Source: Accumulibacter sp.
GTDB lineage: Bacteria; Pseudomonadota; Gammaproteobacteria; Burkholderiales; Rhodocyclaceae
NCBI GenBank assembly: GCA_024235695.1
Contig: JACKLX010000003.1
Coordinates: forward strand, 124,001-188,000
DNA length: 64,000 nt
Direction: 5' to 3'
Position numbers and translations under genes: made by a program. Positions 56,545 to 64,000 of the stretch are shown here, piece after piece. The notes beneath the pieces were generated by a model that did no database searches, was not told where the DNA came from, and worked only from the letters and a program-made list of their open reading frames with translations. Positions within the stretch are counted from its first letter, which is position 1, and the number at the start of each line of letters is the position of its first letter.

Positions 56545-59400
56545 CTAGACCCTGAACACCTTCATCACCTCGTCCCCGAGGTGATTGATCACCTTCACGG
56601 CTATCCGCCCGGATTTCGGCTTGTCGAACGGGCGCGAGGTGTCGCTGTTCAAGGTCGCCCAGGCCTCCGGGTCGATCTCGGCCTTCAGCGTCGTCCTGAG
56701 CGCGCGGTAGGGGTCGTTGGCGCCGAGGAAGTAGGCGTGACGGACGAAGAAGCTCTCTTCGTTGTAGTCGGTATCGATGAACCAGCAGGCGATGCCGTCG
56801 GCGCCGTGGCTGATCACTTCGCCGGTCTGTGGCTTGAAGACGTCGACGCCGTTTACCTTCAGCCGCAGCCTGCCGTCTGCTTCGGGCAGCAGGGTGATGT
56901 CGGGTTCGCCGAAGATCACGAAGAGGTTGCCCTTGCCGGTGTTCTTGAGGTCCTCGGCCATGTGCAGGTCGGCGTTCATGCGCGCCTTGAGGACCGGGAT
57001 GCGGCCGAGCTTGCTGAAGTCGGTGGCGTGCGCCTCGTAGTTGAAGGCGCAGGCGATCAGCACGTCGAAGCCGCCATCGCCCGCCTCGCGCGCGGCGGCG
57101 ACGAGGTCGGCGCGCTGCACGGTGCCGAACTCGGGGCCGATGAAGATCGCGGCGCGCTTGTCGCTGCCGGTTTCGGCGTTGCCTTCGAGGTAGCGGCCTT
57201 CGGCGCAGACCAGATCGCCGGGCCAGGGGGTGAGGGCGGTGAAGCTGATGCGATCTTCCCTGTGCGCCTGCTGCACGCCGGCGGTCTTCAGGTTTTCCAG
57301 CACCATCTGCGGGAACGACTGTTTCGCGGCGTAGTCGGCGCGGTCCTGATTGAAGCCGTCGATCAGTTCGTCGTCCTCGTCGACGCCGAGCACGCGGTGC
57401 GGGCTGAGGCTCTCGACGGTGAACGGGCCGGCGACGCGGACGGTCTTTTTGTCCTCGTAGGGCTTGTCGTAGAGCGTTTCGAATTCGGCTTTGGCGGCAA
57501 TCGACGCGTCGATTTCCTGCTGCCGGCCGATGCGCGCCTGCCACCAGTCGGCGTGCAGCTTCTTCGCTGCTTCCGGCCACCTGCCGTCGGCATCGCGCGG
57601 AATCTCCCACTCGTGCCACGATTTCTGGAGCGCGGCGTTCAGCGCTTCGCGCAAGGGTTCCAGCTTCGCCTGCCACTGCTCCCAGATGACGTCGATCTCG
57701 GCGTTGTTGGCGATGGACTTGAGCGTGATGTGCGGCACGCGCTCATAGACAAAGCCGTGGCGGATGTCGCCATGCACCGGCTGTGAACTCGGCGCGGAGC
57801 GAGTGACTTCGGCTTCCTTGAGCTGGCCGGCGCGCGAGTCGGCAAGCAGGTAGAAGGGATAGCGCGCGCCCATGATGCGCGCACGGGCCAGCGCCAGCGC
57901 GACGCGCGAGGTGTCGATGGTGATCCAGCGGCGGCCCCATTGCTCGGCGACGGTGGCGGTGGTGCCGGAACCGCAGGTCGGGTCGAGGACGAGGTCGCCG
58001 GGGTCGGTGGCCATAAGGAGGCAGCGTTCGATGGCGCGTGTGCCCGTTTGCACGACGTAAATCTTCTCATCCCCATAGCCGCTTTGCCGTGTGTCATCCC
58101 AAATATCGTTGCGGGGCTTGAACGCGAAATCGTTGAAATAGCGAACGAATGTCAACGACTTGCCAATCGCGAACAAGCGGTTCGCTTTGTTCAGTTGGTT
58201 TAAGCCGCGGAGATTGGTGCTGAAGGTCCGCTTTCCTGGAGTAAACGTCTGGCCCTTGAAATCATATTCGCTCACATCATTTTCCTGTTGTGGCCTAGCG
58301 CTGGTGAGGGGGTTATACCGATAAGCTCGCGCGCCTTCTGGCAGAGGCACAACTTCGTCACCTTCTTCCTTGGTCATAGGACGCCGCTTGCCATCGGAGT
58401 TTTCAACGAATCTCACATTCATGTCTTCTGAGTGAGATCGTCCTTCGAAGGATGGCCTGAACTTCAGTGATGTGCGGTCTTTGGCAAACCACAGCAAGTA
58501 GTCGCAGGTGTTATCAAGCGCTCCGCTGGCCTTGCCTGTCGTTTTCCTGAATACGACCTGTGCGATGAAGTTTCCATCCCCAAACACCTCATCCATCACC
58601 GCCCGAACCCGGTGCACATTTTCATCCCCGATCTGCACGAAAATCGATCCCGACTCCGTCAGCAGATCGCGCGCCACGGTCAGCCGATCCCGCAGGTAGG
58701 TCAGGTAGCTGTGTATCCCGTCCCGCCAGGTGTCGCGGAAGGCTTTGACCTGCTCGGGCTCGCGGGTGATGTGGTCGGCCTTGCCGTCCTTGACGTCGCG
58801 GCTGGTCGTGCTCCACTGAAAGTTGCTGTTGAACTTGATCCCGTAGGGCGGATCGAGGTAGATGCACTGCACCTTGCCGCGCAGGCCTTCGCGCTCGGCC
58901 AGGCTGGCCATCACCTGCAGCGAGTCGCCGAGGATCATGCGGTTGGTCCAGTTCTGGTCGTGCTGGTAGAACTCGGTCCTGTCGGCGCCGGCCGGGATGC
59001 CGTTGAAGTCGGCGAAGAGGTCCGGCGTGAGCTGCCCGGCCTCGTGCGCACGTTCCCTGGTGCTGCGCAGCAGGTCGTCGATCAGCGCCTTGGGGTGCAC
59101 CTTCTCCTGGATGTAGAGCGGCGGCGCGTGCACGACGAGGTCGCTCCAGTCCTGCTCGTCCTTGCCGCGCCAGACGAGCTGCGGGTCGAGATCGCGATTC
59201 CGTGTGGCTTTTTCGGCGCTGTCGCCAGCGACGGTGCGTGGGTAGCTGACCTGCTTCGGCTGCTGCTCCTCCTTGTCCAGCACGGACTGGTATTCGGCGG
59301 TCGGGATGTTCCTGCGCTTCGCCTCGTCGTGGGTCAGCGACTCGATGGTCTTGCCGTTGCCGGCAGCGGTGGATCGGGCGGGTCTGGTGGATCTGGCCAT
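56545..59400 (-). CDS. Type III-like adenine-specific DNA methyltransferase (Mod)
   Basis: A 951-residue site-specific N6-adenine methyltransferase. DPPY (residues 183-186 in CIYLDPPYGIKFNSNF) precedes the SAM-binding DPTCGSGTTATVAEQWGRRW, the beta-class order of type III Mod proteins. The target-recognition region lies between them. A C-terminal extension of over 350 residues (LYDKPYEDKKTVRVAGPFTV, then NVFKPQTGEV-like parts) is longer than classical Mod. The ATG at 59400 is favoured: AAAGG lies 7 bases upstream; ATG 59406 is the alternative. It starts 22 bp after the Fic gene stop. It should protect host DNA from the restriction helicase encoded at the head of the locus. Confidence 0.92.
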   Translation of the reverse strand: MARSTRPARSTAAGNGKTIESLTHDEAKRRNIPTAEYQSVLDKEEQQPKQVSYPRTVAGDSAEKATRNRDLDPQLVWRGKDEQDWSDLVVHAPPLYIQEKVHPKALIDDLLRSTRERAHEAGQLTPDLFADFNGIPAGADRTEFYQHDQNWTNRMILGDSLQVMASLAEREGLRGKVQCIYLDPPYGIKFNSNFQWSTTSRDVKDGKADHITREPEQVKAFRDTWRDGIHSYLTYLRDRLTVARDLLTESGSIFVQIGDENVHRVRAVMDEVFGDGNFIAQVVFRKTTGKASGALDNTCDYLLWFAKDRTSLKFRPSFEGRSHSEDMNVRFVENSDGKRRPMTKEEGDEVVPLPEGARAYRYNPLTSARPQQENDVSEYDFKGQTFTPGKRTFSTNLRGLNQLNKANRLFAIGKSLTFVRYFNDFAFKPRNDIWDDTRQSGYGDEKIYVVQTGTRAIERCLLMATDPGDLVLDPTCGSGTTATVAEQWGRRWITIDTSRVALALARARIMGARYPFYLLADSRAGQLKEAEVTRSAPSSQPVHGDIRHGFVYERVPHITLKSIANNAEIDVIWEQWQAKLEPLREALNAALQKSWHEWEIPRDADGRWPEAAKKLHADWWQARIGRQQEIDASIAAKAEFETLYDKPYEDKKTVRVAGPFTVESLSPHRVLGVDEDDELIDGFNQDRADYAAKQSFPQMVLENLKTAGVQQAHREDRISFTALTPWPGDLVCAEGRYLEGNAETGSDKRAAIFIGPEFGTVQRADLVAAAREAGDGGFDVLIACAFNYEAHATDFSKLGRIPVLKARMNADLHMAEDLKNTGKGNLFVIFGEPDITLLPEADGRLRLKVNGVDVFKPQTGEVISHGADGIACWFIDTDYNEESFFVRHAYFLGANDPYRALRTTLKAEIDPEAWATLNSDTSRPFDKPKSGRIAVKVINHLGDEVMKVFRV

Positions 59401-59422
59401 GGTCATGCCTTTGCTGGTCGCA

Positions 59423-60634
59423 TCAGGGTGATTCCGGTTTGCCGGCAGGCTTGATGTTCGTCGGGACGACGAAGCCCGGCCATAGTGCGTTGTCGGTATC
59501 GAGGAAAGCCAGTTGCAGCTCCCGCAGGCGGTGCAGGTCACGCTGGCGCGTCTTGTCGTTGAGCTTCAGATAGAGGCTTTTGTACCAGGGTGCCTGGCGC
59601 ACTTCGGCGAGAGGCAACGGCCGTCCGCGATCGAGCAGCATGGAAAGGATGGTGTACTGGCGGGCGTTGATCCGTTTTTCGTCGAGGGCGCGGCGGATGT
59701 CGCTCTCGTAGAGCAACATGTGCACCAGTCGATTGACGCGATCATGCAGCGTGTTGATGGTCTGCCGCATGCCTTCGAGATGGAAGTCGACGAAGCCCTG
59801 ATTCGGGGCCTCGCGCTTTTTTTCGGCGGCCTTGCGGCAGCTGTTGAAGAGGGTGAAATAGGCGTCGATATTCTGCAGGTAGTAGCGCGTCAGGGCGAAG
59901 GGCGCGTAGCGGTAACCGGCGGCCTGCAGCAAGGTGGCTTCGATGACGCGGCCGACGCGGCCATTGCCGTCCCAAAAGGGGTGAATCTGCTCGTAGTAGA
60001 GGTGCACCAGCGGCGCGCGGATCAGCGCCGGGACCGCCGCTGCCTGGAGATCGTCATGCCAGGCGATCAGTGCGACGAGCAGACGTTCGACGTCCCTGCC
60101 GTATTGCGGCGGCCTGTAGCGGCCGCCATGGGCGGCGTCGCCGACAAGGGTGACGCGGGTCTTCGGGTTGTCGCGGATGAGGCCCGGGCGGTTGTCGTCG
60201 TGCGGGATGCCGGCGGTGACGAGCCGATGCAGATCGACGATGAATTGTGTCGTCAGTGACCAGCCGGGTGTCTTGGCGGCGGTCCTGGAAAAATCGTAGG
60301 CCGCCTTGATGTTGAGTGCGCGCTGTTGCTCGACCGCGTGCAACTGCTGCGGATCGAGCGCCAGCGCGCTGGCGGTTTCCTCCTCGCTCAGCGTACCGCC
60401 TTCGATGGTGTTGGTGCCGAACACGCTGCTGACGATCACCTCCTGCTCCAGCTGGTTCGCCACCTGGGCCAGCGGGGACGCGACGAAGCGCGCATGCGCG
60501 TCCTCGACACGGTGCAGTCCCAGCGCGACCGCCGCCGCCGTGAATCCGGGCTGGAAGACGAACGGCCCGAAGCGGTCGGTGTCGATCCGGCGGACGATAT
60601 CGGAACAGTCTCCGGGCAAAATTTTGTCGTCCAT
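59423..60634 (-). CDS. Fic family protein (class II, self-inhibited AMP-transferase)
   Basis: A 403-residue Fic protein. The catalytic motif HPFWDGNGRVGR (218-229) is complete, so AMP transfer to a target hydroxyl is expected. The inhibitory motif (S/T)xxxE(G/N) is present before the Fic core as TNTIEG (74-79), which marks class II Fic proteins held off by their own N-terminal helix. A C-terminal winged helix region (ARQYTILSMLLDRGRPLPL) ends the protein. It sits between the restriction and modification genes on the same strand, with only 22 bp to the methyltransferase, so it looks like an integral member of the locus. The target is unknown. Confidence 0.93.
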   Translation of the reverse strand: MDDKILPGDCSDIVRRIDTDRFGPFVFQPGFTAAAVALGLHRVEDAHARFVASPLAQVANQLEQEVIVSSVFGTNTIEGGTLSEEETASALALDPQQLHAVEQQRALNIKAAYDFSRTAAKTPGWSLTTQFIVDLHRLVTAGIPHDDNRPGLIRDNPKTRVTLVGDAAHGGRYRPPQYGRDVERLLVALIAWHDDLQAAAVPALIRAPLVHLYYEQIHPFWDGNGRVGRVIEATLLQAAGYRYAPFALTRYYLQNIDAYFTLFNSCRKAAEKKREAPNQGFVDFHLEGMRQTINTLHDRVNRLVHMLLYESDIRRALDEKRINARQYTILSMLLDRGRPLPLAEVRQAPWYKSLYLKLNDKTRQRDLHRLRELQLAFLDTDNALWPGFVVPTNIKPAGKPESP

Positions 60635-60735
60635 GGTGTCCGATGGTTTGTTGCAAAGACTCCTTGCGTTTCAGGAAGATACACAAACAAGCGGCAAGAT
60701 GTGTCGCGGGAAATGTCCTACCGGAAATACTCCCC

Positions 60736-63700
60736 TTATTCGGCCAGTGAGTCGATCATCCGGGCGAATTCCGCCTCGACCCTGGCCTTGAAATCCGTCT
60801 CGATCTGGTACACCTCGCAGAACTCGGCGAAGGCCCAGCGGCCATGACTACCGAGATGGTTCACGCCGGGCACCCAGTAGGTGTCCATGGTCGCCTTCTT
60901 TTCGACCGCGTCCTCGCGCCGGTAGCCCTTGATCTCGACGATGAGGTGCAGCAGATCCTCGGGACCGTGGCCGTCGTCGACCAGGACGATGAAGTCGGGC
61001 AGGTACTTGCGCGTCTCGGAGCCGTAGCGGTAGGGCACTTCGAGCCCGAGGCCGTGGTTCTTGGCGTAGGCACGCACCCTGGGATGCGCTTCGGCGACGC
61101 GGCAGAATTCGCCTTCCCAGTCGCTGTCGAGCACCACCCAGTTGATCTGGCAGTGCCTGGAACTGGTCTGCCAGCGGTCGGTCTTCGAGGTGTTGAAACG
61201 GACGTGAGCGGTCGAGCCGCTGGGGTTGTAGGGGTCGAGCAGCGCCTTGATCGGGCGCTCGCCGAGGAACTGCCGGGTGATCGCCGCGGTGATCTTGTTG
61301 CAGGCCATGTCGGCCAGCTCCTGGTACATCAGCTGCGCCGGGTAGGTGCCGCCCTTGCAGACGAGATACTTGCGCTTGTCGTCACCGTCCAGCCATTGCC
61401 TGGTGATCCGCTTCAACTGGCCGAAGAGGTGGAGCCTGGGGTTTTCGCCGGGGTCGCGCCACCTGGTGTACAGCAGCCTTTTGGTCAGGTGAAAGACCAG
61501 GGTCGAAGGTCGCACGTCGCCGAGGTGCGCGACGGTGAGGTCCACGCCTTCGCCGATGATGCCTTCGTTGCGGTTTACCGTCGGTCCGGTCAGGTCGGGC
61601 GTCAGTTCCAGGACGGATTCCTCGCTGAAGGCGGCGCTCAAGCGTTCTTCCGGCAACTCGACCCGGTAGCCTGCGACGCGGGGAAAACGAATCTCCAGCG
61701 CGTCGCGCTCCGGGCGCACCGCCTTGACCTGCACCGTCTCGCGCGGCCGTTGCGGCGGAGCGATCACCGGCCTGGCGGTGAAGTCGAAGGGGATGCCGAA
61801 GACGTCGGCGTACTCGACGCTGAACAGGCCCTCGTCGTTCAGTTCGTAGGACTGGCGGCGCAGCGCGCGACCGATCACCTGCTCGCAGAGCAGTTGCGTG
61901 CCGAAGGCGCGAATGCCGAGGACGTGGGTGACGGTGTTGGCGTCCCAGCCCTCGGTGAGCATCGACACCGACACGACGCAGCGGATGGCGCCGCCCAGCT
62001 GGCCCGGCTTGCCGACGGTGTTCATCACCTCGCGCAGCAGCTCCTGGTCGGTGATGCTGTCGCCGGCACGAGCATCCCCCGAGCGCTCGACGATCTCGCG
62101 CCGGAAACGTTCGATTTCGTCGGCCGCCATGCCGCGGAAACTGGCATCGAGTGCGTCGCCCGCTTCCAGTTGCTCGCTGTCGATCAACAGGGTGTTGGGG
62201 CGCGGCAGGGCGTTGCCGGTGACGTCGTCGAAGTTGCGAAACAGCGCCAGGTGGCCGTTAACCGGCGTGATCGTTCCGTCATCGTTCTGGCGATGAAAAC
62301 CCGCGACGTAGTCATACACCAGCTTGGATACGGCGGTGTTCTGGCAGACGATGATGAAACACGGCGGCACGCGGATGCCGGCCTCCTGCCACAGCCGGTA
62401 GGTCTTTTGGTAGTGGCCGTAGAGCGCTTCGAGCGCGGTTTGCAGGCGAAGGGGAAGTTTTTCCGGGTCGAGCTCGCCGCCTTGCCCACGGCCCTTCTTC
62501 GGCATGTCTTTTCGGATGTGTTCCCACAGATTGCGGAAGATCGGCAGTTCGTCGCCGCTGATGTTTTGCGCGACCGGCACGCGCGGCAGCTTGACGATGC
62601 CGCATTCGATGGCGTCCATCAGCGAGAAATCGCTCATCGTCCACGGGAACAGGGTGCCCTCGACGTAGCCCGAACCGCGGAGGAAGAACGGCGTCGCCGA
62701 GAGGTCGATCACCCGGGCGACGCCGAGCTTGCGCTTGACCGCTTCGAGGCCGGAAATCCACAGGCGCGCGGCCTCGTTCTCCTTCCTGGCCAGGGCTTTC
62801 GCTTCTCGCAGGTCGGCGCCGGTCAGTGGCTTGCCTTCGCCGTCCACGAAGTCGGCGTCGTCCGCTGGCTTCTCGCGGTAGCAGTGGTGCGCCTCGTCGT
62901 TGATCACCAGGATGTTCTTCATGCCCATCAGGTCCGGCATCACCCGCTGCAGCATCTGGCCTTCGTTCTCCTCGGTCCGCAGTTCGTCGCCGGTACGGCC
63001 CTGCAGCAGCTGACGTCCGCCCTTGCTTATCTCGAGGCGGTCGCGCAGCTTGAAGGCGTGGAAGTTGGTGATGACGATCTTGGCGCGGTTGAGCTCGTCG
63101 AGCATGTCGCCCGGCACCAGTTCGCGGTCCTTGTAATAACTGTCGGGGTCGTTTGGCTGCAGCACCCGCAGGCGGTCCTTGATCGTCAGACCGGGTGCAC
63201 AGACCAGGAAACCGCGCGTGAAATTCCTGCTCGCCGGGCGGCGCAGCGCGTTGATCGTCTGCCAGGCGATCAGCATCGCCATCACCGTCGTCTTGCCCGC
63301 ACCGGTAGCAAGTTTCAGAGCCAGGCGCATCAGCTCGGGGTTGGCGTCCTGGTTCGCTGCCGTCAGGTGTTCGAGGATGCCCTTGCCGTACCTGCTTTGC
63401 GGCGCCACTTCGGCGAGCCAGATCGCCGTTTCCACCGCTTCCACCTGGCAGAAGAAGGGACGGAAGTCGTTGAAGTCGTGCTGGCGCCAATGCTGCAGCA
63501 GGCGAACGGTCTCCGGCGTGACCTGCCACTGGCCTGGATTGGGCAGGGCGCGCCAGGCGTCCACATGCGCACGCACCTGGTTGATGATCGACGTCGGGTC
63601 GTACTGCTGTTTCTGGGTCGACAGTCCCTGGCCATTGTCGAAGACGAAAGCCTGCTGCCTGTCCCTGGCGGCACCCGTGCGCCTCCGGGGTTTGGGAATC

Positions 63701-63837
63701 GGCGTGATGAACTGCACGCGCCGCCGCGCTTCGAGAATCTGCTGCGTCGGCTGCCCCGTCTCGTCAAGCTCCCAGTGCCGCGAAGGGCACGCGTACGGCG
63801 AGTTCAGGATCGGATGGTCGAAGAACGGATTGGACAT
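60736..63837 (-). CDS. Type III-like restriction helicase/endonuclease (Res)
   Basis: A 1033-residue superfamily 2 helicase-nuclease. Walker A LATGAGKTTV starts near 176, the DEAH box is at 314-317 (NDEAHHCY), motif III is DLSATPFFLRGSG, and the C-half helicase motif is EQVIGRALRRQSYEL. The C-terminal PD-(D/E)xK nuclease reads YLPDFIVLVDDG ... LIVEIKGYR (residues about 950-980), intact. It is the kind often annotated BPTD_3080-family restriction endonuclease. ATG 63837 (MSNPFFDHP) is chosen over a TTG two codons upstream. It is the first gene of the leftward locus; a promoter should lie in the last 150 bp of the window. Confidence 0.92.
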   Translation of the reverse strand: MSNPFFDHPILNSPYACPSRHWELDETGQPTQQILEARRRVQFITPIPKPRRRTGAARDRQQAFVFDNGQGLSTQKQQYDPTSIINQVRAHVDAWRALPNPGQWQVTPETVRLLQHWRQHDFNDFRPFFCQVEAVETAIWLAEVAPQSRYGKGILEHLTAANQDANPELMRLALKLATGAGKTTVMAMLIAWQTINALRRPASRNFTRGFLVCAPGLTIKDRLRVLQPNDPDSYYKDRELVPGDMLDELNRAKIVITNFHAFKLRDRLEISKGGRQLLQGRTGDELRTEENEGQMLQRVMPDLMGMKNILVINDEAHHCYREKPADDADFVDGEGKPLTGADLREAKALARKENEAARLWISGLEAVKRKLGVARVIDLSATPFFLRGSGYVEGTLFPWTMSDFSLMDAIECGIVKLPRVPVAQNISGDELPIFRNLWEHIRKDMPKKGRGQGGELDPEKLPLRLQTALEALYGHYQKTYRLWQEAGIRVPPCFIIVCQNTAVSKLVYDYVAGFHRQNDDGTITPVNGHLALFRNFDDVTGNALPRPNTLLIDSEQLEAGDALDASFRGMAADEIERFRREIVERSGDARAGDSITDQELLREVMNTVGKPGQLGGAIRCVVSVSMLTEGWDANTVTHVLGIRAFGTQLLCEQVIGRALRRQSYELNDEGLFSVEYADVFGIPFDFTARPVIAPPQRPRETVQVKAVRPERDALEIRFPRVAGYRVELPEERLSAAFSEESVLELTPDLTGPTVNRNEGIIGEGVDLTVAHLGDVRPSTLVFHLTKRLLYTRWRDPGENPRLHLFGQLKRITRQWLDGDDKRKYLVCKGGTYPAQLMYQELADMACNKITAAITRQFLGERPIKALLDPYNPSGSTAHVRFNTSKTDRWQTSSRHCQINWVVLDSDWEGEFCRVAEAHPRVRAYAKNHGLGLEVPYRYGSETRKYLPDFIVLVDDGHGPEDLLHLIVEIKGYRREDAVEKKATMDTYWVPGVNHLGSHGRWAFAEFCEVYQIETDFKARVEAEFARMIDSLAE

Positions 63838-64000
63838 GGTCAACGCCCCCGGACTTGACCGATGACAGGCTGGTCGCCGCCGCGGTCAGGGCGGGTCGAG
63901 TGCGAACGGCACGCGCAGTGGCATTTGTTGGCGGCGGCCATTGTTCTCCCCGTGGTGGGCGCCTGTCTTTTCGAATGCGCTCCAATGTACTGCAGCTGTT

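Noticed and set aside
60844-63858. A 1004-codon open frame on the plus strand opposite the restriction helicase
   Set aside because: It is the antisense of a clearly conserved protein. High GC removes stops from the opposite frame, and its sequence has no family features.

Overview
The window is a 64-kb stretch of a high-GC chromosome. Gene content and protein style point to a betaproteobacterium close to Rhodocyclales, possibly a Candidatus Accumulibacter-like organism. This is inferred from protein resemblance, the beta-type DksA and the metabolic mix; no search could be run. I see no rRNA, tRNA, CRISPR array, prophage or insertion sequence. Genes are dense, with many ATGA or TGATG start/stop overlaps.

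Layout. 1-5.1 kb: the 5' part of a glycogen synthase, then tsaB-rimI-udg (tRNA t6A, acetylation, DNA repair) and a lemA-TPM-TPM envelope operon. 5.1-12.3 kb: an AsnC-type regulator divergent from a phenylpyruvate/indolepyruvate decarboxylase, then lplT, a LysR regulator, alr and radA. 12.3-21.5 kb: two periplasmic solute-binding proteins in an operon with a diguanylate cyclase, a large ABC permease, a SixA-like phosphatase/NUDIX fusion, and serC-serA. 22.1-30.7 kb: a signalling block on one strand (REC-PAS-kinase, sensor kinase, small response regulator, REC-PAS-GGDEF, and a 1005-residue membrane PAS-GGDEF-EAL protein). 30.7-41.3 kb: an amino-acid module with a GntR regulator carrying a perfect 16-bp palindrome at its promoter, livK, a bifunctional putA, livHMGF and an EamA transporter. 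A low-GC hicBA toxin-antitoxin pair sits between putA and livH. 41.5-52.8 kb: ygiQ, a cupin, the cis/trans fatty-acid isomerase cti, a DUF3617 protein, mtnA plus a FucA-like class II aldolase (a probable DHAP shunt for methylthioribose), a FAD dehydrogenase, dksA and chrA.

52.8-63.8 kb is a leftward defence-type locus: a type III-like restriction helicase, a Fic protein, a large adenine methyltransferase, a DUF234-type ATPase, and a UvrD-like helicase with a RelE/ParE-like N-terminus. The last two are both broken. The ATPase has an amber codon just before its P-loop. The helicase has a one-base frameshift that removes conserved motif VI, and the missing 36-residue tail is still readable in the next frame. 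The Res-Fic-Mod order and the paired lesions are the most notable signals in the window.

Functional links. The liv/put module probably imports amino acids (proline likely among them) and oxidises proline to glutamate under GntR control. The 12-15 kb and 22-31 kb blocks feed periplasmic and membrane signals into c-di-GMP turnover. All three GGDEF proteins have intact active sites and RxxD product-inhibition sites.
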